Shown piece by piece: positions 1 to 7,841 of a DNA stretch of 32,750 nt. The notes below the pieces were generated by a model. The model ran no database searches. It saw only the letters and a list, made by a program, of their open reading frames with translations, and was not told the origin of the DNA. Source of the stretch: an uncultured Bacteroidota bacterium. Its GTDB lineage: Bacteria > Bacteroidota > Bacteroidia > Chitinophagales > Chitinophagaceae. Location: assembly GCA_938008665.1 (NCBI GenBank), contig CALLKA010000197.1:1-32750 (forward strand). The letters are read 5' to 3'. A program made the position numbers and the translations under genes. Position 1 is the stretch's first letter. Each line of letters opens with the position of its first letter.

Positions 1-235
1 CTTGGTCTCCCACCCAGTCGTCACAAATCATTTGGCCCTCGCCAATCAATACCCATAAAATATTCAAGTCGGGATAATGCTCATGTACTTTAATTAATAT
101 ATCCGAACCTACTGAACCTAGATGCCTTAGTTGTTTTGAAAAATACCCATTGGACAATTTAATTTTCTTTTCAAACGAATACGGATTAATGTTTCTAAAT
201 TTTAGATACATGGCAATGCGCTCAATAGGTTTCAT
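1..235 (-). CDS. HTH (XRE/CI-like) transcriptional regulator, N-terminal fragment cut by window edge
   Basis: The first 78 codons of a protein are visible and the rest lies beyond the left edge. It starts MKPIERIAMYLKF, continues with a helix-turn-helix-like stretch at about residues 15-50 (SFEKKIKLSNGYFSKQLR), then shows the pattern PDLNILWVLIGEGQM at about residues 56-70. That last pattern is typical of small phage-repressor-like regulators of Bacteroidota (N-L-x-W-L-L-x-G-E-G-x-M), in which a DNA-binding N-terminus may be followed by an S24/LexA-like or other dimerisation part. The remainder is unseen, so the full class cannot be decided. The ATG follows an AT-rich region with no Shine-Dalgarno sequence. 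The gene is transcribed away from the window in the same direction as the uup-like gene, 164 bases downstream of it, with an 11-bp inverted repeat in between. Confidence 0.75.
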   Translation of the reverse strand, partial: MKPIERIAMYLKFRNINPYSFEKKIKLSNGYFSKQLRHLGSVGSDILIKVHEHYPDLNILWVLIGEGQMICDDWVGDQ

Positions 236-330
236 AAGCTTTTAGTTTAATGATGAAATGCCTGATAAAATATTTATCGACTTCTTTCTTAAACCAAATT
301 AGTATTATAAAATATTGACACATGAATTCT

Positions 331-369
331 TATGCCTCAAAAAATGAAGGCAAGTAGATTTGAGGCATA
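331..369 (-). terminator. 11-bp inverted repeat downstream of the ABC-F gene
   Basis: TATGCCTCAAA (331-341) and TTTGAGGCATA (359-369) are perfect reverse complements separated by 17 bases. The hairpin begins 30 bases past the stop codon of the ABC-F gene and could end its transcript. On the minus strand it is not followed by a T-run, so it is not a classical intrinsic terminator. An operator for the HTH gene that starts at 235 is the alternative. Confidence 0.45.
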
Positions 370-399
370 CGCCTTTTAGAAATAAAATTGAATAATTGC

Positions 400-2325
400 T
401 TACGCCTGTTGTTTTTCAGATAGCTCAAGCCATCTTAACTCAGCGGCCTCTAATTCATTATTTATTATACCCAATTGTTCACTTAACTTGATAATTTCAT
501 TATAATCAAGATTGGGGGCATTTAATTGATCAGTGAGTGACTCCTTTTTACTTTCTAATTCAGGCATCGTTTTATTTAGCGTATCTAACTCATGCTTTTC
601 CTTAAAAGTCATTTTATCTACCCCTTTTTTATTGATGGCCGTTGTTGCTGGCGCTGCAATTGCGGGAGATCCCTTTTTTGCATCAAATTCTTTGGCAGAA
701 GTAATATCTGAACTCAGAGATGCTAAGCTTTGATTTGACTTTTCAAGAATACGGTATTGTGTATAATTTCCAGGATAATCCCTAATCACGCCATCACCCT
801 CAAAAATAAATAAATGGTCCACTAATTTATCCATAAAATAACGATCATGCGAAACGAGTAATACACAACCCGAAAAATCAATCAAGAATTGCTCAAGGAC
901 AGCAAGGGTAGGTAAGTCTAAATCGTTGGTAGGTTCATCTAAAATTAAAAAGTTAGGATTCTTAAAAAGTATGGTCAATAATTGTAATCGCTTCTTTTCG
1001 CCACCACTTAACGCACTTAAATAGGTGTATTGTTTGTCTGGTGTAAATAAAAACAATTCTAAAAATTGCGCAGCACTTAAGGAGCCTCCACTTGCAAGTG
1101 GAAATTGTTCTGCGAATGTTTTTAAGTACTCAATCACCCGCATATCTTTTTTGTATACCAAGCCCTCCTGTGAAAAGTGTCCAAATACAATGGTATCCCC
1201 CACATTAATTTTACCACTATCTGGCTGCGTAATGCCTTGTAAAATTTGTAAAAATGTGGATTTACCAACGCCATTCTTGCCAACTATACCAATGCGCTCC
1301 CCTTTGCTAAATGTATAATCAAAGCCTTTCAATACGATTAATTCACCATAAGATTTGTACACTTTCTTTGCTTCAATAATCTTACCCCCCAATCGGGTCA
1401 TTTTCATATCTAATTGCAAATTGGTATCGTCAATTTTTTGTTTGGCCTTTGCTTCTACTTCGTAAAAATTATCCTGCCTACTTTTACTTTTAGTTGTTCT
1501 TGCCTTGGGTTGTTTGCGCATCCACTCCAATTCCTTTCTGAATGTGTTTTTTGCTTTATCTATACTAGCTAATTCCGATTCAATTCTTGCTGCTTTCTTT
1601 TCCAAATAATTTTCATAGTCACCCTTGTAACTATATAATTTCTCACGCTCTAGTTCCCAAATCTCATCTGTCACTGCCTCTAAAAAATAACGATCATGCG
1701 AAACCAATAATAAAGTCACTTTTTCCTGCTCCAAATAATTCTCCAACCACTCAATCATGTTTAAATCCAAATGATTCGTAGGCTCATCCATTAATAATAA
1801 AACATGCTTAGGCTCGAAACCAATTTGAATTAAAGTTTTTGCCAATGAAACGCGCTTGCGTTGTCCGCCACTTAATTTTGATACTGGTTGCTCTAAATGG
1901 TGAATATTTAATTGCGTTAAAATAGTTTTTACTTTGGATTCAAAATCCCATGCATTATTTTCCTCCATCTCCATAATCGCATTGGTAATTAAATCCTCAT
2001 CCTCCGTTTCCATAGCCATCTCATAATTACTTATGGCTTTCATGGTTGGATGTTCCTGATTAAATAAGTTTTGTGTCACCGTAGCAGATTCTATAAACTG
2101 TGGCTCCTGTTCAAACATGACCAAGTGTACATCCTTATGTATTTTACAAGTGCCTGCGTCAGGATGTTCTTTACCTGATAAAATGCGCAATAAAGTGCTT
2201 TTTCCAACCCCATTTCGAGCAATTAAGGCAATGCGGTCACCTTCATTGATATTAAAACTAATGCCCTTAAAAAGGGGGGTAATTCCGTAACTTTTGGTCA
2301 ATCCTTCTACTGATACATAATGCAT
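400..2325 (-). CDS. uup: ABC-F family ATPase, Uup-like
   Basis: This is a 641-residue soluble twin-ATPase of the ABC-F family, ribosome-associated translation factors rather than transporters. Domain 1 has Walker A at residues 36-44 (ARNGVGKST), a Q-loop at 73, the signature LSGGQ at 151-155, Walker B ending in DEPTNHLD at 180-187, and SHDRYF at 209-214. Domain 2 repeats the pattern with GKNGVGKST at 349-357, LSGGE and DEPTNDLD. The linker (about 233-300) is charged and helical, as in ABC-F proteins, and no membrane segments are present. The last ~70 residues form a charged helical segment resembling the Uup C-terminal coiled coil, which is why I prefer Uup over EttA. The first Walker A has Ala where Gly is commoner. 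Start: the ATG lies four bases after a perfect TATCTTTG box, so the mRNA may be leaderless. The gene is divergent from ispH. The family call is firm; the subfamily is likely. Confidence 0.93.
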   Translation of the reverse strand: MHYVSVEGLTKSYGITPLFKGISFNINEGDRIALIARNGVGKSTLLRILSGKEHPDAGTCKIHKDVHLVMFEQEPQFIESATVTQNLFNQEHPTMKAISNYEMAMETEDEDLITNAIMEMEENNAWDFESKVKTILTQLNIHHLEQPVSKLSGGQRKRVSLAKTLIQIGFEPKHVLLLMDEPTNHLDLNMIEWLENYLEQEKVTLLLVSHDRYFLEAVTDEIWELEREKLYSYKGDYENYLEKKAARIESELASIDKAKNTFRKELEWMRKQPKARTTKSKSRQDNFYEVEAKAKQKIDDTNLQLDMKMTRLGGKIIEAKKVYKSYGELIVLKGFDYTFSKGERIGIVGKNGVGKSTFLQILQGITQPDSGKINVGDTIVFGHFSQEGLVYKKDMRVIEYLKTFAEQFPLASGGSLSAAQFLELFLFTPDKQYTYLSALSGGEKKRLQLLTILFKNPNFLILDEPTNDLDLPTLAVLEQFLIDFSGCVLLVSHDRYFMDKLVDHLFIFEGDGVIRDYPGNYTQYRILEKSNQSLASLSSDITSAKEFDAKKGSPAIAAPATTAINKKGVDKMTFKEKHELDTLNKTMPELESKKESLTDQLNAPNLDYNEIIKLSEQLGIINNELEAAELRWLELSEKQQA

Positions 2326-2329
2326 GGCG

Positions 2330-2337
2330 CAAAGATA
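2330..2337 (-). promoter_or_regulatory. Bacteroidota -7 box TATCTTTG for the ABC-F gene
   Basis: On the minus strand TATCTTTG is followed by CGCC and then the ATG. It matches TAnnTTTG exactly. A start point a few bases after the box would coincide with the start codon. No TTTG is seen at the usual -33 distance. Confidence 0.6.
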
Positions 2338-2410
2338 AGCGGGGAAAAGGAGTATGTCACTTTTTAGATAGGCTTTAGCTAAAAAATAGGGTAAAAAGAG
2401 GGGAACAATG

Positions 2411-2418
2411 TACTTTTG
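2411..2418 (+). promoter_or_regulatory. Bacteroidota -7 box TACTTTTG for ispH
   Basis: TACTTTTG matches TAnnTTTG and ends 27 bases before the ispH ATG, which would give a short, A-rich leader without a Shine-Dalgarno sequence. No clear -33 TTTG is present. A short AT-rich inverted repeat (TTTTTAG at 2361-2367, CTAAAAA at 2379-2385) lies upstream, between the divergent genes. Confidence 0.5.
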
Positions 2419-2445
2419 TCTTTGTTATAGAATAAAAGTAATAAA

Positions 2446-3669
2446 ATGAAGCATTTTGAGGTCCCATTAGGTTATCGTAGCTCTCTGATTTCTGCAATTA
2501 AAGAAAAAAGAAAGGAAGAAGATAAACTTAAAAAAGACACGCAACCTACCCTACTTGATTTAGGTAATTTGAAAATATATTTAGCACGCCACTTTGGTTT
2601 TTGTTATGGTGTTGAAAATGCGATAGAAATTGCCTACAAAACCATTGAATCAAATCAAGGAAAAAGAATTTTTTTATTAAGTGAAATGATTCACAACCCA
2701 CAAGTAAATGCTGACTTACTTCGAAAAGGAGTAAAATTTTTACAAGATACGAATGGCAATGAATTGATATCATTGGCATCCTTAACCAAGGAAGATATTG
2801 TAATTATCCCTGCCTTTGGAACGACCATTGAAATGGAAAAAAAATTAAATGCCATTGGCATTGAAGTGCAAAAATATAATACCACTTGTCCCTTTGTTGA
2901 AAAAGTTTGGAACCGAAGTGCTCAAATTTCAAAAAAAGGATATTCGATTATAATTCATGGGAAACCCAAGCATGAAGAAACAAGGGCCACTTTTTCTCAT
3001 GCAGCTGAGAATAGTCCAACCTTGATTGTGAATGACATGGAAGATACCATTGAATTAGGAAAAATAATTTCTGGCGAATTACCTGTATCCCATTTTTATT
3101 CCTATTTCAACGGAAAATATTCTGAAAATTTTAATCCCGCAATTGACTTAGAAAAAATTGGGGTAGTAAATCAAACCACGCAATTGGCTACAGACACTCA
3201 AGCCATTTCGGACTATTTAAAAACTGTGATGGTTAACAAATTCGGCGAATCCGAATTGTCCGTTCACTTTGCAGATACCCGTGACACCTTATGTTACGCC
3301 ACCAATGATAATCAAACAGCAGTCAATAGCTTATTAGAAATTCCTGCAGATATCGCGTTTGTCATGGGTGGAAAAAATAGTAGCAACAGTTCCCATTTGG
3401 TGGAACTTTGTGAAAATAAATTACCCACTTACTTTATTGATGGTCCCGAAAAGCTCATTGACCCCAACACCCTACTAAACACGAATTGGAGAAACAAGGA
3501 TCAAGCCATTATTACAAATTATTTGCCAACAAAACAACCTACGACCATCTTAATGACCAGTGGTGCTAGCTGCCCCGACACAGTGGTAGAAGCAGTTATT
3601 CGACAAATAGCCGACTACTATCATGTTTCAGATGCATTAAAAGCAATAGAAGCAAAATGGATCAATTAA
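2446..3669 (+). CDS. ispH: 4-hydroxy-3-methylbut-2-enyl diphosphate reductase (long form)
   Basis: IspH (LytB) carries out the last step of the MEP isoprenoid pathway, reducing HMBPP to IPP and DMAPP with a [4Fe-4S] cluster. The three cluster cysteines are recognisable: C53 in FGFCYGVENA, C148 in TTCPFVEKVW and C376 in SGASCPDTVVE. The TTQLATDTQ region follows the usual fold order. At 407 residues it is much longer than the ~316-residue E. coli enzyme. It has ~40 extra N-terminal residues, rich in Lys and Glu, plus internal insertions, which resembles the plant/cyanobacterial length class. The polyprenyl diphosphate synthase encoded at 23.2 kb would use its products. The gene is divergent from the ABC-F gene and convergent with cmk. 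Confidence 0.95.
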   Translation: MKHFEVPLGYRSSLISAIKEKRKEEDKLKKDTQPTLLDLGNLKIYLARHFGFCYGVENAIEIAYKTIESNQGKRIFLLSEMIHNPQVNADLLRKGVKFLQDTNGNELISLASLTKEDIVIIPAFGTTIEMEKKLNAIGIEVQKYNTTCPFVEKVWNRSAQISKKGYSIIIHGKPKHEETRATFSHAAENSPTLIVNDMEDTIELGKIISGELPVSHFYSYFNGKYSENFNPAIDLEKIGVVNQTTQLATDTQAISDYLKTVMVNKFGESELSVHFADTRDTLCYATNDNQTAVNSLLEIPADIAFVMGGKNSSNSSHLVELCENKLPTYFIDGPEKLIDPNTLLNTNWRNKDQAIITNYLPTKQPTTILMTSGASCPDTVVEAVIRQIADYYHVSDALKAIEAKWIN

Positions 3670-3688
3670 ATCCAATAAGATAATTTTT

Positions 3689-4384
3689 TTAATTATTGGC
3701 TTGACTAATGCGCTCTTGCGCCCATTGTAATGCAATGGTCAGTTGTTCTTCTCTACTCATATTTGAATTGTCCAAAACCAAGGCATCATCCGCTTGTTTC
3801 AAAGGACTGTGTTCCCGGGTGGTATCAATCAAATCACGGTGTTGTAAATTTTCTGCAATTTCTTCAACCTTAATTGCTGGATTTTTTGCACTTAATTCCA
3901 AAAATCTTCTTTGCACTCTAATATCAGGACTAGCAGTAACAAATATTTTTAATTCTGCTTTTGGAAAAACAACCGTTCCAATATCTCGTCCATCCATGAC
4001 AATACCTTTTGATTTGCCCATGGCTTGCTGCTGTGCCACAGCAAAATCTCTTACAAGGGCAATGGCGGCCACTTCACTTACTTTTTGGCTTACCCGCATT
4101 TCCCGAATTTCTTGTTCTACATTCTCCTCATTTAAATACATATCACTCTGCAAAGTTGCCGGATTGTATTTGAATTGAAGTGTGATTTTGTTTAACGCAG
4201 CTGCAATGTCGAAATTGTTGTCAAAATCAATTCCTGTTCTTAAAAAAAATAAAGCAACTGCACGATACATGGCCCCGGTATCTATGAAAACATATTGCAA
4301 ATTTTTTGCCATGGCTTTTGCCAACGTGCTTTTACCACAGGAGGAAAATCCGTCAATCGCAATAATTATTTTTTGATTAGCCAT
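3689..4384 (-). CDS. cmk: Cytidylate kinase
   Basis: This 231-residue protein phosphorylates CMP and dCMP to the diphosphates using ATP. It shows the P-loop GFSSCGKST at residues 12-20, followed by the substrate-binding IDTGAMYRAVA, and later MDGRDIGTVVFP and KIFVTAS. These are the standard Cmk signatures, and the length is close to the family's usual ~225. Its ATG overlaps the stop codon of the upstream mrp gene by one base (TAATG), so translation is probably coupled and the two genes form an operon. The 3' end converges with ispH across 19 bases. Confidence 0.96.
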   Translation of the reverse strand: MANQKIIIAIDGFSSCGKSTLAKAMAKNLQYVFIDTGAMYRAVALFFLRTGIDFDNNFDIAAALNKITLQFKYNPATLQSDMYLNEENVEQEIREMRVSQKVSEVAAIALVRDFAVAQQQAMGKSKGIVMDGRDIGTVVFPKAELKIFVTASPDIRVQRRFLELSAKNPAIKVEEIAENLQHRDLIDTTREHSPLKQADDALVLDNSNMSREEQLTIALQWAQERISQANN

Positions 4385-5475
4385 TATTCAACATTAATCG
4401 TTTGTGTTTTAGGAAGATTGGCATTACGAATGGCAATTTGTCGGACTGCTTGTGAAACTACGGTCCGCAAAGCATTTTTAGAAATTTCATCTTTCCCAAC
4501 CATCGCAGGTACGCCTTCATCTCCGCCTTCTCTTATAGATTGCACCAATGGTATTTGACCAAGGAATGGCAAATCATATTCTTCCGCTAAGTTGCGACCA
4601 CCTTCTTTTCCAAATAAATAATATTTATTATTCGGTAATTCTTCCGGGGTAAAATAAGCCATATTTTCAACCAACCCAATGATCGGCACTTTAATATTTG
4701 CTTGGCCAAACATCGCGATTGCTTTTTTAGCATCTGCGAGTGCCACAGTTTGTGGTGTAGTCACAATTACTACCCCAGTAACAGGCACCGTTTGCATAAT
4801 TGTTAAATGTATATCGCCTGTTCCAGGAGGCATATCAATCACTAAATAATCTAACTCTCCCCAATCCACATCTGTGATAAATTGGCGAATAGCACTACTT
4901 GCCATTGGACCTCTCCAAACCACCGCATCTTTTTCATCCACTAACAAACCGATACTCATTAAACGAATACCAAATTTTTCCATAGGCAAAATAATTCCTT
5001 TACCGTTATCATCTTTCATCAACGGGCGTTGTCCACGAACACCAAACATAATAGGTACACTAGGGCCATAAATATCCGCATCCATTAATCCAACTTTTGC
5101 ACCTCCTTCCGCTAATGCCAATGCTAAATTTGCAGATACCGTGCTTTTACCAACACCGCCCTTGCCACTTACTACCGCAATAATATTTTTCACTTGCGCT
5201 AAAACCGATTTCTCATCCTGTCTTCTACTGGTTGTATTTGAAGTAAAGTTAACAGTAACAATCGCCTGCTTATTGACCAATAATTTAATTGCATTTTCAC
5301 AAGCATTTTTCATCAAATCCTTCATTGGACATGCTGGTGTAGTTAATACAATGGTAAAACTTACGTTATCCCCATCCACTACTAAATCGGTAATCATATT
5401 CAAAGTAACCAAGTCCTTACCCAAATCCGGCTCCTGCACATTACTTAATGCTTTTAGTATCAAATCCACTGTCAT
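4384..5475 (-). CDS. mrp: Mrp/ApbC-family P-loop ATPase (iron-sulfur carrier type), without CxxC
   Basis: This is a 363-residue cytosolic protein. The N-terminal ~95 residues are a MIP18/DUF59-type domain with the conserved TTPACPMKDLM. The MinD-like ATPase follows, with the deviant Walker A GKGGVGKST at about 104-112, MDADIYGPSVP, VWRGPM and DMPPGTGD. Family members carry Fe-S clusters to target enzymes. The usual CxxC after VENM is absent: the sequence reads VENMAYFTPEELPNNKYY. Start choice: a longer reading begins at a TTG that lies inside a perfect TAACTTTG promoter box, so the ATG at 5475 (MTVDLILKAL) is preferred. It is coupled to cmk by a one-base overlap. Confidence 0.93.
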   Translation of the reverse strand: MTVDLILKALSNVQEPDLGKDLVTLNMITDLVVDGDNVSFTIVLTTPACPMKDLMKNACENAIKLLVNKQAIVTVNFTSNTTSRRQDEKSVLAQVKNIIAVVSGKGGVGKSTVSANLALALAEGGAKVGLMDADIYGPSVPIMFGVRGQRPLMKDDNGKGIILPMEKFGIRLMSIGLLVDEKDAVVWRGPMASSAIRQFITDVDWGELDYLVIDMPPGTGDIHLTIMQTVPVTGVVIVTTPQTVALADAKKAIAMFGQANIKVPIIGLVENMAYFTPEELPNNKYYLFGKEGGRNLAEEYDLPFLGQIPLVQSIREGGDEGVPAMVGKDEISKNALRTVVSQAVRQIAIRNANLPKTQTINVE

Positions 5476-5508
5476 TTTGAAAGTTTTTGTTAAAAAAATA
5501 GCGACGTG

Positions 5509-5516
5509 CAAAGTTA
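5509..5516 (-). promoter_or_regulatory. Bacteroidota -7 box TAACTTTG for mrp-cmk
   Basis: TAACTTTG on the minus strand ends 33 bases before the chosen ATG of mrp. Its position rules out the upstream TTG as a translation start. Confidence 0.55.
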
Positions 5517-5626
5517 AGTCTCAATAGGCTTATTTTGCAGTTTTAATTGGAGGATTATCCATTTTTATACTAAAAACAGGCCATTTTGATCATAAAAAAT
5601 GGTGTGGTTTTTTAAGGATTGCCCCT

Positions 5627-5634
5627 TAATTTTG
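5627..5634 (+). promoter_or_regulatory. Bacteroidota -7 box TAATTTTG next to a start codon
   Basis: TAATTTTG is followed by CACCAC and ATG, leaving six bases between box and start codon. It supports the ATG at 5641 rather than the one at 5599 and suggests a transcript with little or no leader. Confidence 0.55.
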
Positions 5635-5640
5635 CACCAC

Positions 5641-6297
5641 ATGCGACAAGTTCACTTATTTACACTTTTAATCGTTTTTGCATTAACGCCATTCACCAAT
5701 TTTGCGCAATCTACCGCGCCCGATATTTACCGTGATTCGGTCGTACAATTGTATGGAGTGGTGATGACTGCAGATAGTTTAAAAGCCATTCCATTTGCAA
5801 GTGTGGTGGTAAATAAAAAAGGACGAGGCACGATCACCAATAACGATGGGGTATTTTCGATTGCAGTTAATAAAGGAGAGAATATTACCTTCTCTTGTAT
5901 TGGGTTTAAAAATAGAACTATCAGCATCCCCGAAAATTTAGAAGGCAACCAATATAGTGTGATTCAATTAATGATCAATGACACTAATTTTTTACCTGCC
6001 ACTATTTTAAAACCGCGTCCTACCAGAGCTCAATTTGAACGCGATTTTGTGAATGCAAAAATCGACGACGACTTATACGAAACGGCAAGAAAAAACACTA
6101 GCGCAAGTCAAAAAAGAATCATCTTATCTAGTTTACCTTTTGATGGGAAAGAAGCAGTTGGCGCATCGCTCAACCAGCAGGCATCAAAATATTATTATTC
6201 AGGTCAATTGCCGCCAATGAATATATTAAACCCTGCAGCTTGGAAAAGTTTTATTAACTCATGGAAAAGGGGTGATTATAAATCAAGAAAAAAATAA
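5641..6297 (+). CDS. Secreted CarboxypepD_reg-like domain protein
   Basis: This is a 218-residue exported protein of unknown role. It begins with a signal peptide (MRQVHLFTLLIVFALTPF, probable cleavage after TNFAQ). A CarboxypepD_reg/SusC-plug-like beta domain follows at about residues 35-110: YGVVMTADSLKAIPFASVVV, then GRGTITNNDGVFSIAV, then FSCIGFKNRTISI. That is the usual G-V-V...P-F-A-S-V...G-T-x-T-D-x-x-G-x-F...S-x-I-G-F pattern. In receptors this domain precedes a barrel. Here it is followed only by ~100 charged residues and no barrel, so it is a stand-alone protein seen often in Bacteroidota. The hbd-like gene starts three bases after its stop, and whether that link is functional is unclear. 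The start is chosen from the signal peptide and the promoter box. Confidence 0.8.
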   Translation: MRQVHLFTLLIVFALTPFTNFAQSTAPDIYRDSVVQLYGVVMTADSLKAIPFASVVVNKKGRGTITNNDGVFSIAVNKGENITFSCIGFKNRTISIPENLEGNQYSVIQLMINDTNFLPATILKPRPTRAQFERDFVNAKIDDDLYETARKNTSASQKRIILSSLPFDGKEAVGASLNQQASKYYYSGQLPPMNILNPAAWKSFINSWKRGDYKSRKK

Positions 6298-6300
6298 TAC

Positions 6301-7146
6301 ATGAAAATGATTGCAGTCATTGGCGCAGGAACCATGGGAAATGGTATTGCACATGTATTTGCACAACATCATTTTTTAGTACGTTTAATAGACACCAATC
6401 AATCAGCTTTAGACAAGGCCATCAGCACCATTGAAAAAAACGCAGATCGACAAATTGCCAAAGGAACCCTTACCGCTACTAGTAAAGAAACCCTTCTTTC
6501 CAATATAACCACTTATACTGATTTGAATACCGGTATTGGAGATGCTGATTTAATTATTGAAGCCGCCACCGAAAATAGTGTTGTTAAAAAAAAGATATTC
6601 GCAGCCATGGATACATATGCAAAGCCTAATTGCATATTAGCAACAAACACATCAAGCATTTCTATAAGTGAACTAGCCGCAGCTACACAAAGACCTACCC
6701 AAGTGATAGGAATGCATTTTATGAATCCGGTACCTGTGATGAAATTAGTGGAAGTAATTAATAGCAAAGAAACAGATCCCTCAGTTACTAAAACAATTGT
6801 ATCCTTAACGGAACAATTAGGTAAAATACCTTGCGTTGTGAACGATTTTCCTGGATTTATCGCAAATCGAATTTTAATGCCCATGATTAATGAAGCAATT
6901 ATTGCTTTGTCGGAGGGCGTCAGCGACGCTGGCACCATTGATCAAATTATGAAATTAGGCATGGCCCACCCCATGGGGCCTTTGCAACTAGCCGATTACA
7001 TTGGGCTCGATGTTTGCAAAAATATTTTAGAGATCATGGAAGCAGGATTCAATAATTCAAAATATGCGCCTGCAGGTTTATTGGTACAAAAAGTTGCCGA
7101 GGGAAAATTAGGCGTTAAAACAGGGGAAGGATTTTATAAATATTAA
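6301..7146 (+). CDS. 3-hydroxybutyryl-CoA (3-hydroxyacyl-CoA) dehydrogenase
   Basis: This 281-residue NAD(P)-dependent enzyme interconverts acetoacetyl-CoA and 3-hydroxybutyryl-CoA, or longer acyl homologues, in fatty acid, butyrate or phenylacetate pathways. The N-terminal Rossmann fold shows IGAGTMGNGIAHVFA at about residues 6-20. The catalytic His lies in GMHFMNPVPVMKLVEV, and the C-terminal helical domain contains GFIANRILMPMINEAI and HPMGPLQLADYIGLD. Length and motif order match the single-domain Hbd/PaaH type rather than the multifunctional FadB. Two in-frame ATGs (residues 1 and 3) are possible starts. It sits three bases after the CarboxypepD_reg gene and converges with the YigZ gene. 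The substrate range cannot be told from sequence. Confidence 0.93.
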   Translation: MKMIAVIGAGTMGNGIAHVFAQHHFLVRLIDTNQSALDKAISTIEKNADRQIAKGTLTATSKETLLSNITTYTDLNTGIGDADLIIEAATENSVVKKKIFAAMDTYAKPNCILATNTSSISISELAAATQRPTQVIGMHFMNPVPVMKLVEVINSKETDPSVTKTIVSLTEQLGKIPCVVNDFPGFIANRILMPMINEAIIALSEGVSDAGTIDQIMKLGMAHPMGPLQLADYIGLDVCKNILEIMEAGFNNSKYAPAGLLVQKVAEGKLGVKTGEGFYKY

Positions 7147-7153
7147 GCAGTCA

Positions 7154-7765
7154 TTAAACTACTAAAGTGGTTGAATAACTTACCCCTTTAAGATCATTTA
7201 ACTTGTTCATGACTTCATCCAATCGAAATGTAGGAATACCCACTTTTAAAGAAACAAATAATTGTGCCGATTGAGAAACCACAGAACAATTGTATTGTTT
7301 TAAAACCATCATCACTTCATTCATTTGATGGTAATCAAAATTAATTTCATAGTTCAACTCCACTGCTTTTTGAATTTGTGGTGTTAACTGCAATGCCAAT
7401 GAAGTGGCCGTTTTATAAGCATGAATTAAACCAGGCACGCCTAATAAACTGCCGCCAAAATAACGGACTACCACCACTAGCACATTGGTTAATTCCTTGC
7501 TATCCATTTGACCCAAAATAGGGCGCCCTGCTGTTCCAGAAGGCTCGCCATCATCACTCACCCTAAAGGTAACGCCATCAACACCTAGACGATAAGCAAA
7601 GCAATGATGTACCGCTTTGGGGTGTTCCTTTTTTAATTGTGCGACTAATTTTTTACACTGATCAATACTTTGTGCTGGATAAGCATAAGCAATAAATCTG
7701 CTGCCACGATCCTTAAATTCAGCCATGGCCGTTTGCTCGATGGTATTGTAATGAAAGGGACTCAT
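7154..7765 (-). CDS. yigZ: YigZ/IMPACT family protein
   Basis: This 203-residue cytosolic protein belongs to the UPF0029/IMPACT family. The N-terminal domain shows KDRGSRFIAYAYP, HHCFAYRLG, DDGEPSGTAGRPIL and VVVRYFGGSLLGVPGLIHAY, all hallmark motifs. The C-terminal ~70 residues match the small YigZ domain with a ferredoxin-like fold. Eukaryotic IMPACT regulates Gcn1/Gcn2, but the bacterial role is poorly defined, with a proposed link to translation or nucleic acid binding. It is divergent from prmC across 76 bases and has its own TAGCTTTG box. Confidence 0.94.
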   Translation of the reverse strand: MSPFHYNTIEQTAMAEFKDRGSRFIAYAYPAQSIDQCKKLVAQLKKEHPKAVHHCFAYRLGVDGVTFRVSDDGEPSGTAGRPILGQMDSKELTNVLVVVVRYFGGSLLGVPGLIHAYKTATSLALQLTPQIQKAVELNYEINFDYHQMNEVMMVLKQYNCSVVSQSAQLFVSLKVGIPTFRLDEVMNKLNDLKGVSYSTTLVV

Positions 7766-7799
7766 GCAGGGAATAAATAGTATTTATAATTATTTGATG

Positions 7800-7807
7800 C
7801 AAAGCTA
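7800..7807 (-). promoter_or_regulatory. Bacteroidota -7 box TAGCTTTG for yigZ
   Basis: TAGCTTTG on the minus strand lies 34 bases before the yigZ ATG. It sits in the 76-base divergent region shared with prmC. Confidence 0.5.
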
Positions 7808-7829
7808 GTTCATAATGCGTAATCATTAG

Positions 7830-7837
7830 TAACATTG
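7830..7837 (+). promoter_or_regulatory. Near-consensus -7 box TAACATTG abutting the prmC start
   Basis: TAACATTG differs from TAnnTTTG at one position. It is followed by CAGT and then the ATG, the same four-base spacing seen at uup, fmt and the gene starting at 14242. Confidence 0.4.
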
Positions 7838-7841
7838 CAGT

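Noticed and set aside
1693..1712. Near-identical DNA stretch at about 839-858 and 1689-1710 as a possible repeat element
   Set aside because: Both encode the conserved VSHDRYF motif of the two ATPase domains of the same ABC-F protein.
3672..3699. Hairpin CCAATAA/TTATTGG between the convergent ispH and cmk genes
   Set aside because: The stem is short and AT-rich, the T-run is in the loop rather than after the stem, and one arm is inside the cmk coding end.
5520..5534. 15-base identity CTCAATAGGCTTATT shared with the minus strand at 27944-27958
   Set aside because: In 32 kb of AT-rich DNA a few such 15-mer matches are expected by chance, and the two contexts have nothing else in common.
5599..5640. 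Upstream ATG (14 extra codons) for the CarboxypepD_reg-like gene
   Set aside because: The added residues precede a clean signal peptide, and the region contains the TAATTTTG box.
6513..6938. Long open frames on the strand opposite hbd, and similar ones opposite fmt, cmk, exbB and htpG
   Set aside because: They mirror conserved genes, carry no recognisable domain and lack promoter boxes. They are by-products of codon usage on the coding strand.
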